Below are positions 1 through 9,600 of a DNA stretch of 64,000 bases, in pieces. This DNA is from V1-33 sp039795165 (GTDB lineage Bacteria; Verrucomicrobiota; Verrucomicrobiia; Verrucomicrobiales; V1-33): NCBI GenBank assembly GCA_039795165.1, contig JBDKER010000022.1, positions 15,443 to 79,442 on the forward strand, written 5' to 3'. Position numbers and translations under genes: made by a program. Numbering within the stretch: position 1 is the first letter of the stretch; each line of letters starts with the position of its first letter. The notes beneath the pieces are model-generated. The model was not told where the DNA came from, searched no databases, and saw nothing but the letters and a program-made list of their open reading frames with translations.

Positions 1-1
1 C

Positions 2-997
2 CAACCGGTGTTCGGCACGGGCTTCCCGGAACTCTCCGCCGCGTCCCCGGCAGGCCCGGAGAATCAGTATGTCGTCGTCGCTGACAACGAACTTCCTTCC
101 TTTGGCCTGTTCCGGCTCAGCGACTTCCCAGCCGCCATCCACGCACCCGCTCTCCGCTCGGCCATTTCCCCGGAGTACGCCGTCGATGACCTCGAAGGCT
201 CCACGGTCTTCCCATGGGACATCAACGGCGATGGCAGCCCGGAAGCCGTCTACCACGTCTTCTGCGCATCCTGCGCCCGCACCAAGGGCAAAGGGAAGGT
301 CGAACCCCAGCGCGATGCCATCTTCGCCCTGTCGATCAACCCTACTGCACCCGCCGGCAAAGCCTTCCAGGATCCTGCCACCGTGGAATACAACCGCTCG
401 CTCCGCGAACAGATCCGCGCCCTCGGAAGCAGCAACCCGTCAACCCCATGGGGTCCCCTCCTGCGCAACGCCGTCTCCCGTCCCGGCACCGCCTCCTCCG
501 CACCCGATGCCACTCTCGCGGGAGCCGATGGCCTGAACATCGAAGGACTGACAACCTCGCTCGACGGTTCCTCCCTTCTGCTCGGACTCCGCAGCCCGCT
601 CTGCCGCGGCCGTGCCATCCTCATCCCGCTCACCAATCCAGTCGCCCTCCTCGGGCTCGGCGAAAGCCAGCCGCAACCCGCCGCGCCCGGCACCCCCATC
701 CTTCTCGATCTCGGAGGTCTCGGCATCCGCAGCATCGAACGCGACACCGCCGGCAGAACCTACTGGATCGCCGCCGGACCAGCCGGCCCGGAGAACGGCC
801 CATTCCTGCTCTTCACATGGAACGGGGACCCGGACTCGGCTCCCGCGCGGATCTCCGTGCCGGAATCCCCCGCAGCAGAAAAACTCCCGTTCGAAGCCAT
901 CGCCACCGCACCCCAGTGGCCCTTCGTCCTCGCCTTCGCCGACGGTGGACAGAAACTCCCCTTTTTCCGCGGCCTCGCCATCGCCCGCCAGCCGTGA
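2..997 (+). CDS. DUF3616 family protein, 5' end outside window
   Basis: The frame is open to the left edge, so the N-terminus is missing and the GTG at position 8 need not be the start. The central segment reads LNIEGL then about 20 residues later LLLGLRSPL and GRAILIPL. This is the signature I associate with DUF3616, a beta-rich family found in secreted or periplasmic proteins of unknown function. Around residues 50-85 a DINGDG-like acidic stretch and a CASC pair are visible. The protein ends in a strand-rich tail and faces a convergent gene across a strong hairpin. Biochemical role unknown; the family assignment is by recognition only. Confidence 0.7.
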   Translation, partial: QPVFGTGFPELSAASPAGPENQYVVVADNELPSFGLFRLSDFPAAIHAPALRSAISPEYAVDDLEGSTVFPWDINGDGSPEAVYHVFCASCARTKGKGKVEPQRDAIFALSINPTAPAGKAFQDPATVEYNRSLREQIRALGSSNPSTPWGPLLRNAVSRPGTASSAPDATLAGADGLNIEGLTTSLDGSSLLLGLRSPLCRGRAILIPLTNPVALLGLGESQPQPAAPGTPILLDLGGLGIRSIERDTAGRTYWIAAGPAGPENGPFLLFTWNGDPDSAPARISVPESPAAEKLPFEAIATAPQWPFVLAFADGGQKLPFFRGLAIARQP

Positions 998-1037
998 CGG
1001 TCCGTTCCCTCCGGAACTCGGGAAAGCCAGGATTGGT

Positions 1038-1066
1038 TCCGCTGCCGGGCCCGTTTCGGCAGCGGA
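1038..1066. terminator. Perfect 10-bp hairpin between convergent genes
   Basis: TCCGCTGCCG and CGGCAGCGGA form a perfect stem around a 9-base loop, in the short gap between two convergent coding regions. No U-tract follows on either strand, so it may be a bidirectional transcript-end structure rather than a classical intrinsic terminator. Confidence 0.5.
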
Positions 1067-1069
1067 CTC

Positions 1070-1486
1070 CTAGCGCGGTCCCAGCCCGCCAAAGAAGATC
1101 CCGCCCCCCTTGAGGGCCCCGCGCTTCGCAAGGCGGATCAGAAACAGGTTCAATGCCAGGCTCAGCAGGGCAAACGGAGCCCATACCCACAGCGCAATGC
1201 GCGCCCAGCCATGCTCGGTCGCAAACAACCCGAGAATCCCTCCCCACAACGCGGTCCGGAAAACCCAGCGCTTCAGCCGCTGCTTCGCCGCCTCCCCGAG
1301 CGCCACCATCAGATCCGGCGGCCCACCCACACCATCCCCGCCACCAGTCGGACCATGCCCGCGCCCGTCATCCACCACTTCCACGTCAATCAGATCAGCC
1401 TCCAGTTCCACAGGCCGACCCGGCAGCTGACGCTCATCACGCTCGGGACCGCGGTCACCTTCGGGCTGATCCTCCCCAGCAGTCAT
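1070..1486 (-). CDS. Small membrane protein of unknown function
   Basis: 138 residues. The first 60 or so are acidic and Gly-rich (cytoplasmic-looking). Two hydrophobic helices follow at about residues 78-95 and 97-118, then a short basic Gly-rich tail. The start overlaps the stop of the upstream gene by four bases (ATGA), so the two are probably translated together. I recognise no family. Length and coupling support a real gene; function cannot be inferred. Confidence 0.6.
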   Translation of the reverse strand: MTAGEDQPEGDRGPERDERQLPGRPVELEADLIDVEVVDDGRGHGPTGGGDGVGGPPDLMVALGEAAKQRLKRWVFRTALWGGILGLFATEHGWARIALWVWAPFALLSLALNLFLIRLAKRGALKGGGIFFGGLGPR

Positions 1487-2388
1487 TTCGTCGCCGATAC
1501 CAGATTCACCAGCTCGGTCGCCTTCTCGTAAAGCTTCTTCACCTGGCCTTCGTCAAAGGATTTCCCCTCCGGCATGTCAATGAGCCCGCGCAGTTCCTCA
1601 ATACCCGCCCGCAGCTTCTTCACATGCTCCAGCTTCGCAAATTCCGGATCCAGATCCGCCAGCATGGCCACGAAGTAATCAGTCAGATCCGTGCGCGCCA
1701 TCACCGCAGCCCGCTCAGGATTGAACCCGCCTTCCATGGCCCCGGCCGACGCAATCTGCAGACCCCGCAGCCAGCCACCCATCGCAATGAGATGCGCCAG
1801 CTGCACATCGCGCAGCAGCACCATCTCCGCCTCCACATCCTTCTGCGTCGCCGCGAGGTCCTCCCGCAGCCCCTTCCAATCCCCCAGAGTCCCGTTCTCC
1901 AGCAGACTCTTGGCATGCTCGGTCACCCGCGCCCCCGCACTCAGCACCTTCGCATGCTTCAGCACCGAACGTCCCACCGACTCCAAATCATCCACCTTCT
2001 CGGTCTGCACGGATAGAAACCCATCCCCAATCAGAATGCCCAGCGCCAGCGCCACTCGTGTCCGCTCCGTTGACACCGTCTTCGGAATGTCACGGCGCAG
2101 CTTCTCATACGGCAGACTCCCCAGCTGATCCAGCTGCCCGAAAATCTTGCGGATGCTCGGCGTGGTGAACTGATTCACCCCGTACTCCTCCCGCATGTGC
2201 TCGTCCTCGAGGAGATCCTCGGGAACCACAGGATCCCCTTCCTCTTCGCTCCCGGCCTCTTCATCCATTTCCTCCGGCTCAGGAGCCGCCTTCGCAGGCC
2301 CAGCCGGCTCCGGAACACGGCTCGCCTGCGCCCGCAGATCAGCCATCCCGCAGACAATCAGAATCATCGTCAGCAATTTCGTGCTCAT
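1483..2388 (-). CDS. Secreted protein of unknown function
   Basis: 301 residues with an N-terminal signal-peptide-like segment (about 1-20) and a low-complexity Pro/Glu/Asp-rich linker (about 22-62). A well-behaved mixed helical domain runs to the C-terminus. That domain has regular Leu/Ala heptad-like spacing and the motif GILIGDGF near residue 117. Codon use and the lack of frameshifts indicate a real gene. It heads a two-gene unit with the downstream membrane protein through an ATGA overlap. No family recognised; likely periplasmic or outer-envelope. Confidence 0.65.
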   Translation of the reverse strand: MSTKLLTMILIVCGMADLRAQASRVPEPAGPAKAAPEPEEMDEEAGSEEEGDPVVPEDLLEDEHMREEYGVNQFTTPSIRKIFGQLDQLGSLPYEKLRRDIPKTVSTERTRVALALGILIGDGFLSVQTEKVDDLESVGRSVLKHAKVLSAGARVTEHAKSLLENGTLGDWKGLREDLAATQKDVEAEMVLLRDVQLAHLIAMGGWLRGLQIASAGAMEGGFNPERAAVMARTDLTDYFVAMLADLDPEFAKLEHVKKLRAGIEELRGLIDMPEGKSFDEGQVKKLYEKATELVNLVSATK

Positions 2389-2509
2389 GGTCGTGGGTTT
2401 CCCTCAGAAATAACGTTCCCCAATCCCCAATATTCACCAGTCCCGGCTCCCCCGCCACCGATTTTCCCAGCCACCCGATGCTCAAATCCCGAATCTGTGA
2501 TCTCAAATC

Positions 2510-2535
2510 TCAAATCTTAAATTCCCCTGGGGGAA
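2510..2535 (-). terminator. Candidate terminator downstream of tRNA-Tyr
   Basis: Reading the minus strand just past the tRNA CCA end, TTCCCC and GGGGAA face each other over a very short loop. A T-rich run (TTTAAGATTT) follows. Position and composition fit an intrinsic terminator, although the loop must open to about four bases. Confidence 0.45.
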
Positions 2536-2536
2536 A

Positions 2537-2622
2537 TGGTGGGCAGGAATGGATTCGAACCATTGAAGGCGTGAGCCAGCAGATTTACAGTCTGCCCCGT
2601 TTGGCCACTTCGGTACCTACCC
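2537..2622 (-). tRNA. tRNA-Tyr (anticodon GTA), CCA encoded
   Basis: On the minus strand the acceptor GGGTAGG pairs with CCTGCCC (one G-U), followed by discriminator A and an encoded CCA. The anticodon stem-loop CAGACTGTAAATCTG carries GTA, which decodes tyrosine. The T-arm contains GGTTCGAATCC. A long variable arm between the anticodon and T stems makes it a class II tRNA, as expected for bacterial tRNA-Tyr. Confidence 0.97.
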
Positions 2623-2806
2623 AGTACGATGCCCCGCTGTTCACGCGCACCGTTCCCGACCAATGGAAATCCCCCGCCGCATTGCAAGAGGATTTGTCAC
2701 CTGCTCAGCGCTTTCCTTCTGAATCCTCCCTGGCTGCTCGCATGACAACAAGGGAGCCTGATTGTCCTCGCTCAGGAACGAGACCCCTCCACGGCAAAGC
2801 CGACCA

Positions 2807-3943
2807 TCACACCTCGTACCCAGGGATCCCCAGCCGCGCCGCCATCCTCCGCACCCGGATGAGCGCCTCCGTGACCCTCTCAGGCTCGTCATCGCCGCGC
2901 AGATCCGGACATTCCGGATGAATCTCCGGCGAATCAAGAATCCCCAGCTGGAAAAGCAGATGGGCCGTGCTGTGCTTGTACGCCGCGGCACTGCCCCGCG
3001 CATCAAGCCGGAAAACCACATCCTCAAGCGACTGCAGCGCCTCGAACAATTTGTAAACCCGCGAATCGAATCCACCCTGCCCCGTCCGGCCACGCTTGGC
3101 AGCCACCGCATCGTCAAGCCACATGTCCTTCGCCGCACAAATCAGCGGAGCGGCCGTGACCGCCGCACCCACCAGCAGCGGCTGACCCAGCCGGATCGCC
3201 GTCGCAATCCCGAAGTCATCCCCGCTATGCGGCACAAAGGACAGCCGCAGATCATCACACATCGCAGCCCAGTAGAGAAAATGCGGCTCATCAAGGGTCG
3301 AAATCTTTCCTCCCACAAACTTCGGATGCTGGGCCAGTTGCCAGAGAAGCCATGGCTCAAACGTCGTCGCCCACGGCACAAACGCCGGCTCCAGCGCATG
3401 CACCAGCGCTGGATGCGTCAGATATTCGGCTATCTCATAGTACGCATCCCTCCGCTCCGCCGGCGGCAGCTGACTGAGATGCCGCGACGTCATCAGCATC
3501 ACCTCGCAGTTCTCATGCTCCTGCACCAGATCAATCAACCCACGATAGCGCTCGGCCCGGAATCCACTGTCCGCTTCACCCCCCTTCGCCGTCACCCCAG
3601 CGATGAACCTCCTCCCCGGAAAATACTCCCGGAACCTCCGCAGCACCTCCGCATACAGTTGATCACTCAACTGAAAAATATACCCCGTATCCGCATTCAG
3701 CACGAAGACCATCTCCACCCCATAGTGGTCCCCTGCCGCGATCATCCACTGAATGCTCCGCCGGAAACCCTCCCAGTCCGGCTTCCCATCCATAAACGGC
3801 AGCAACGCCGCCGCACACAACCGCGTCCGCCTCCGGTGATTCACCAGCTTCTCCTCCGCCGTCCACGCCCACACCGTCTCGCTCCACTGCGTTTCAGGCT
3901 TCAGATCCGCAGGATTGAAAATCAAAGGAGAATTCATAGGCAC
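2807..3943 (-). CDS. DapA-superfamily aldolase/lyase-like protein
   Basis: 378 residues, longer than the roughly 300 of classical dihydrodipicolinate synthase because of N-terminal and C-terminal extensions. The TIM-barrel pattern is visible. An early strand reads AAALLPFM and a middle strand FIAGVTAKGG. FVGGKISTLD near residue 220 fits the strand carrying the Schiff-base lysine (GGK). This suggests a class I pyruvate-type aldolase or lyase acting on a sugar acid, but the substrate is not evident. It stands alone downstream of the purL end. Family-level call; the specific reaction is not claimed. Confidence 0.65.
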   Translation of the reverse strand: MPMNSPLIFNPADLKPETQWSETVWAWTAEEKLVNHRRRTRLCAAALLPFMDGKPDWEGFRRSIQWMIAAGDHYGVEMVFVLNADTGYIFQLSDQLYAEVLRRFREYFPGRRFIAGVTAKGGEADSGFRAERYRGLIDLVQEHENCEVMLMTSRHLSQLPPAERRDAYYEIAEYLTHPALVHALEPAFVPWATTFEPWLLWQLAQHPKFVGGKISTLDEPHFLYWAAMCDDLRLSFVPHSGDDFGIATAIRLGQPLLVGAAVTAAPLICAAKDMWLDDAVAAKRGRTGQGGFDSRVYKLFEALQSLEDVVFRLDARGSAAAYKHSTAHLLFQLGILDSPEIHPECPDLRGDDEPERVTEALIRVRRMAARLGIPGYEV

Positions 3944-4015
3944 TCAAAAATCCATAATTGTAGAGGAAACCATGCCGCCCCCTCAGGGATTTTAATCCGC
4001 ATTGAAGGAAACAGC

Positions 4016-4034
4016 CACGTCCCGTCCCGACGTG
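4016..4034 (-). terminator. Hairpin downstream of purL
   Basis: CACGTC and GACGTG form a perfect 6-bp stem with a 7-base loop. It lies 70-85 bases beyond the purL stop, and a moderately T-rich GCTGTTTCC follows on the minus strand. Plausible transcript end for purL. Confidence 0.35.
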
Positions 4035-4101
4035 TCGCCACAAACCATCCAGCGCAAATGCCATGATGGTGGATTTCCCGTCACAATTTGCCGTATTGTA
4101 A

Positions 4102-6501
4102 TCAATACCAACGAGCCAAGCCACTCTTCCAGATGGACTTCAGCTCAGGCAGTGGCTCGTCCAGACACAATTTGCCACCAACGGACACCCTCAGACGGTC
4201 GCCATCCGCCACGGTTCTGCCAATCTCGGCAAGCGGCAGGCCCGCAAACGCTTCCCGCAGCGCCGCCACGTTTCCAGGCTCCACTTCCATCACGAACTGC
4301 CCAGGCGTCTCATTGAATAGGGCCACCGCGGCACCGCCAGCAGCAGCCGGCAGCGTTACCTCCATGCCCGCTCGGCCACTGAAGGCCATTTCCGCCAGCG
4401 TGACCGCAAGTCCGCCTTCGCTGACATCGTGCGCACTGAGCACCAAACCGGCCTTGACTGCTTCATGATACGCCCGGTAGAGCGCAAAGGCAGACTCCGC
4501 AGAAAACTGCGGAACAGCCTGACCATCAATGTTTTCAGTCCTTGCGTAGACACTTCCCCCAAGGGCAGTGCTTCCGCTCCCTGACAGCAGCAGGACACTG
4601 CCGCCGCGACGCACACTGCTCCCGGTGACATGCGCCGCATCCTCCACAATCCCAAGCCCACTGATCAAGGCCGTCACCGGAATGCTCACCGGCCCATCCT
4701 CGGTATTGAAATAATTGTAGAACGAATCCTTTCCGCTGATGAATGGCGTCCCGTACACCAAGGCCACCTCAGCCAGCCCCCGCGCACTCTCCACAAGGGC
4801 TCCCAGTTCCTTCGGTTCATGCGGATTCCCCATGCAGAAATTGTCGAGAATCGCCAGCTTGTCCGGATTGGCCCCTGTGAGCACCAGCTGCCGCACACAT
4901 TCATCCACACACGCACGCCCCATCGCCCGCGGATCATGCTTGCCCCATTCAGGCAGCAGACTCAGAGCCAGGGAAATCAGCCGGCGGCTCCCGTCGATCC
5001 GGATGACACTGCCATCCTGCGGCGCATCCCCGGACGCCCCGGCCAGCGGCTTGAGCACGGTGTTCCCCTGAACCTCATGATCATACTCCCGGATGACGGG
5101 CTCCCGGCTCACCACCGCAAAATCCCCCAGCACCCGCCGCAGCACACCACCCAGTCCTTCATCGGAAAGCACAGGCAAAGGAGCCCACTCCGGCGTCTTC
5201 CATTCGGCCTTCAGCCGCAGCCGCGGCGCATCGTGCAGACAACGGCAGTCCAGCTCGCACACGGTTTCCCCATGATGCCGCACCTTCAGAATTCCTGATC
5301 CATCACTGCTGCCCAGCTCGGTCAGCTCGGTCTCAAAAATCCCCGCCAGTTCCCGCAGCCGCGGCAGGCTCTCCGCGCGCACCGCCAGAACCATCCGTTC
5401 CTGACTCTCACTCAGGAAAATATGCCAACTCTGCAGCCCAGGCTGCTTCAGTGGTGCCCGCTCCAGCAGAATCTCCCCGCCCGTCTCGCTCAGCATCTCC
5501 CCGGCAGCACTCGAAAAACCTCCGGCCCCGCAGTCGGTAATGCACTCAATCAATCCCTCCGCACGCGCCGCCAGCACGAAATCCGCCGCCTTCTTCTCCT
5601 CGATCGGATTCCCGATCTGCACAGCCGTCTGGTCTTGCTCGTGCGAACTCGTCCCGAGGGCCGCACTCGAAAATGTGGCTCCCTTGAGCCCATCCAATCC
5701 CGTCCGCGCCCCCACCGCCACAATGACATGCCCCGGCTTCACTTCCTTCGGAATATCCGCACTCGGAATGATCCCGGCCGTGCCGCAGAACACGAGAGGA
5801 TTGTAGAGGAACGTGTCATCAAACTGAATCGCCCCGGCCACCGTCGGAATCCCCATGCGGTTTCCATAATCCCGCACCCCGCGCACCACCCCGCGCATGA
5901 CCCCAAGCGGATGAATCACATCCTTCGCCCGGATATCCTCCTGCTTCGTGTCCGGTGGACCAAAGCAGAAAACATCGAGCGACGCCACCGGCCGCGCCCC
6001 CTTCCCCGCTCCCAGAATGTCCCGGATAACCCCACCAAGCCCGGTGTTCGCCCCCGCATACGGCTCGATCGCACTCGGATGATTGTGCGTCTCCACCTTC
6101 AGACAGGCCGCCAGACCAGGATCGACTTCAATGAACCCGGCATTGTCCGTGAAGGCACTGAGCACAAATCCGGGCTTCCGCGCCATGATCTCTTCGCTGG
6201 GCTTCCGGATCAGCGTCCGGAAAATCCCATCCACCACCTCGGGCACCCCATCACGCACATGTTCGATGCTAGCCCCGAAAATCCGGTGCTTGCAGTGCTC
6301 GCTCCATGTCTGCGCAATCACTTCCAGTTCCACATCGGTCGGTTCCCGCCCCACGCCCCGGAAATACTCCTGCACAGCCAGCATGTCCTCCCGGCTCAGA
6401 CTCAGCTTCATCTCCCGCGACACCCCATGCAGGACGTCGCCATCAAGCGGCAGAATCGGAATCGTGCGGAAAATCGGACGGTCGGCAGCAGGAACGCTCA
6501 T
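4102..6501 (-). CDS. purL: Phosphoribosylformylglycinamidine synthase, PurL subunit
   Basis: ATP-dependent synthase that converts FGAR plus ammonia (from glutamine) to FGAM, step four of purine synthesis, in the cytoplasm. TWSEHC with the conserved His is near residue 69, preceded by the GREPTDVELE block. VETHNHPS, then GANTGLGG and GAGGFSSA, mark the two AIR-synthase-type halves. GNPHEP and the tail through GGLAVTL complete the fold. About 799 residues from the ATG chosen here, which has a GGTGGGG stretch just upstream. An ATG 27 bases upstream is also possible. The long open frame beyond that overlaps the divergent neighbour and is not protein-like. No glutaminase domain is present, so PurQ and PurS must be encoded elsewhere. 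Confidence 0.95.
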   Translation of the reverse strand: MSVPAADRPIFRTIPILPLDGDVLHGVSREMKLSLSREDMLAVQEYFRGVGREPTDVELEVIAQTWSEHCKHRIFGASIEHVRDGVPEVVDGIFRTLIRKPSEEIMARKPGFVLSAFTDNAGFIEVDPGLAACLKVETHNHPSAIEPYAGANTGLGGVIRDILGAGKGARPVASLDVFCFGPPDTKQEDIRAKDVIHPLGVMRGVVRGVRDYGNRMGIPTVAGAIQFDDTFLYNPLVFCGTAGIIPSADIPKEVKPGHVIVAVGARTGLDGLKGATFSSAALGTSSHEQDQTAVQIGNPIEEKKAADFVLAARAEGLIECITDCGAGGFSSAAGEMLSETGGEILLERAPLKQPGLQSWHIFLSESQERMVLAVRAESLPRLRELAGIFETELTELGSSDGSGILKVRHHGETVCELDCRCLHDAPRLRLKAEWKTPEWAPLPVLSDEGLGGVLRRVLGDFAVVSREPVIREYDHEVQGNTVLKPLAGASGDAPQDGSVIRIDGSRRLISLALSLLPEWGKHDPRAMGRACVDECVRQLVLTGANPDKLAILDNFCMGNPHEPKELGALVESARGLAEVALVYGTPFISGKDSFYNYFNTEDGPVSIPVTALISGLGIVEDAAHVTGSSVRRGGSVLLLSGSGSTALGGSVYARTENIDGQAVPQFSAESAFALYRAYHEAVKAGLVLSAHDVSEGGLAVTLAEMAFSGRAGMEVTLPAAAGGAAVALFNETPGQFVMEVEPGNVAALREAFAGLPLAEIGRTVADGDRLRVSVGGKLCLDEPLPELKSIWKSGLARWY

Positions 6502-6625
6502 GCCCCACCAAGCAGGCACCCCGCTCATAGTCAAACGCAGGAGATTTCCCTCCCTCCCCGAAAAACCATCTTTTTCGCGTGCAGAACGCCCCCCGAACCC
6601 GCGTATCATCGCCCTGCGCCACGCC

Positions 6626-9600
6626 ATGAAATTCTCCGCCCTCCTCCTCTCGACTCTCCTCCTAGCCGGCTCCGCCACCGCCGCCGAACCGCCCCCTGCG
6701 AAGGGCGAGAAAGCCGTTTCACTGTTCGACGGCAAATCGCTCGACGGCTGGGAAGGCAATCCCAAACTCTGGAAAGTCGCAGACGGAGCCATCGCCGGAG
6801 GTTCCCTCACGGAACAGGTCGAACACAACGACTTCCTCGCCTCCCGCAAACCATACGCCAATTTCATCCTCCGCATGAAACTGCGCCTCCGTGGCACCGG
6901 CTTCGTCAACAGCGGGATCCAGATGCGCAGCACCAGAGTCCCAAACTCCAGCGAAATGCGGGGCTACCAGTGCGACTACGGCGACCCCACATGGTGGGGC
7001 TGCGTCTACGACGAGAGCCGCCGCAACAAGGTCATGGCCCAGAGCAACATGAAGGCGCTCGACCCCGTGATCCGCCGCAACGACTGGAATGACTACGTGA
7101 TCCGCGCCGACGGAGCCCGCATCACCACATGGATCAATGGCGTCATGGGCGTCGATTACTTCGAAGCCGACCCCGCCATCGAACGCGATGGTCTCATCGG
7201 CATCCAGGTCCACGGGGGTGGCAAAGCCCTCATCGAAGCAAAGGACATCTTCATCGAGGAACTCCCCGCCACCCCGCAGATCAAGGGAGCCCCCAATCCC
7301 CAGCCAGCCACCAAACCTTCCCCCGTCCCCCCACAGGAACAACTCGTCGGCTTCACCCTCCCGGAAGGCTTCGAAATGGAACTCGTCGTCAGCGAAGACG
7401 AATCCAAAGGCTTCGGCAAGTTCATCACGGCCTGCTTCGACCAGCAAGGCCGCCTCTGGACGATGACGGCCCTCGAATACCCCGTCGATGCCAACGAAAA
7501 CCCGGCCGCAGCCGACGCCCTCTACGCCAGCAAGGCGAAGGACAAGATCCTCGTCTACGATGTCATCGACCGCGGCACCAATGGCAACCCCCCGAAATTC
7601 GCGAAGGAACCAACCGTCTTCGCCGACGGCCTCGCCATTCCCCTCGGAATCCTCCCGTACAAGGACGGTTGCTACGTCCAGCACGGCCACGACATCGCCT
7701 TCCTCCGCGACACCGACAACGACGGCAAAGCCGACAAACGCGAAGTCGTCCTCACCGGCTTCGGCGTCCAGGATTCCCACCTCTTCCCACACCAGTTCAC
7801 CCGCGCCCCCGGAGGCTGGATCTGGATGGCCCAAGGCGCGTTCAACTACGGCGAAGTGATGGGCACCGACGGCCGCAAAACAAAATTCGACCAGACCCGC
7901 ATGGCCCGCTTCCGGCCCGATGGCTCAGCCTTCGAAATCACCAGCAACGGTCCCTGCAACATCTGGGGACTCGCCATGAACGGCGAAGGCGAATCCTTCA
8001 TCCAGGAAGCCAATGACTTCGGCTACCCAGTCATGCCTTTCCACGAATACGGCAACTACCCCGGATGCTCGAACGGCCAATGGAAAAGCTACGCCCCGGA
8101 ATTCCCCAGCACCGCCGAATTCCGCATGGGCGGCACCGGCCTCAGCGGCCTCGCCCTCACCGATCCCTCCATGGCCTACCCCCCGGAATGGAGCGATGTC
8201 ATGCTCGTCGCCAATCCCATCATCCGGAAAATCCAGGCCATCCGCATGCACCGCTCCGGTTCATCATGGAAACTCGAATGGCTCCCCGACTTCGTCCAGT
8301 CGAGCGATGAATGGTTCCGCCCAGTCGCCCTCACCCAGGGCCCCGATGGCTGCGTCTACATCACCGATTGGTACAACAAGATCATCAGCCACAACGAAGT
8401 CCCCCGCAATCACCCGGAACGGGACAAGAAACGCGGACGCATCTGGCGCGTGAAACACAAATCACAGAAATGCTTCCCGGTCCCCGATTTCACGTCCCTG
8501 CCGGAAAAGGAAATCGTCACCCGACTCGGCAGCCCAGCCACAGCCCAGGCCCACCTCGCATGGCAAGCCCTTCAGGACCGACCCTCCCTTTTGGCAGAAA
8601 CGGCCGGAGCCCTCAAGTCAATCATCGCGACCAGCCCGAACCCGGCCGCCCGCATCCAGGCCCTCTGGGCAGCGGCTGACTGCGGACTGACCCCGCAGAT
8701 GCTGCTCGATCTCCTCGCGCACCCCTCCCGCAATGTCCGGCGCGAAGCGCTCCGCATGGCCCCGGAAATCGATGTCGCCGGTCCCGGCGATGCCCACACG
8801 GATCTCGTCCGCAAGGGTCTCGCCGACCCGGATGCCGAAGTCCGCGCGGAAGCCATCCGCGCCACGGCCCGCCTCGCCCTCCAGGAATCACCACACGCCC
8901 CGGCCTACCTCGCCATCCTCATCGGAGCAAGCCAGCCCAGCCTGCCGGAACCAATGACGGTCTCGTCGCAATCCAGTAAACCCATCCGCGCCGGATCCGC
9001 CTACGAACGCGAATTCGAACGCTACCTGGTCCGGCTCTTCCTCGAACAGATGCCGCAACAGGTGACGGCCTTCCTCAAGGGCTCCATCCCGCAAGGTATC
9101 ACCCCGGACCAACTGCTCCTCGCCGCCCTCTCCCTCCCTCCAAAGGAATCAGCCCCGCGCGTCGCCGCCCTCATCGCCTCCCTCAGCAGCCCGCCCGGTG
9201 ACGAGGAAATCCTCCGCCTCGCGGAAGCCCCCGACGCCCCGGAAGTCAAAACGGCGCTCGCCAGCCTCATCGCCAGACCGGAATCCCTCCAGTCACTCCT
9301 CCGCCAGCGTGCCCGCTTCGACGCCCGCATCCTCGCTCCCCTCGTCACGGAAAAGGCTCGCGAACTCCTCGCCGGAAATACCGCCATGGCCCTCCAGGTC
9401 ATCTCAGCCTTCAAACTGACAGCTCTCGAGCCAGACCTCGCCAATCTCGCCGTCTCGCAGCCCACCGTCCCTGTCTTCCGCACTCTCCGCGAACTCGGCA
9501 GCAAACGAGCCGACCTCTTCCTGCCGGCCTTCAAGTCGCCGCAGGCGGATGTCCGCGAAGAAGCACTCGCCTGCCTCGCCGCCACCCCGGCCCAACTCCT

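Noticed and set aside
6719..7834. 371-residue open frame on the minus strand inside the cytochrome fusion gene
   Set aside because: Low-complexity Asp/Glu/Val/Gly-rich translation typical of the antisense of a high-GC, C3-rich gene; no family features.
8200..8310. Possible Dcm-type CCWGG avoidance as the cause of the NCA-TGG bias
   Set aside because: CCAGG is frequent on the coding strand (for example at Gln codons), which is the same site read on the other strand.
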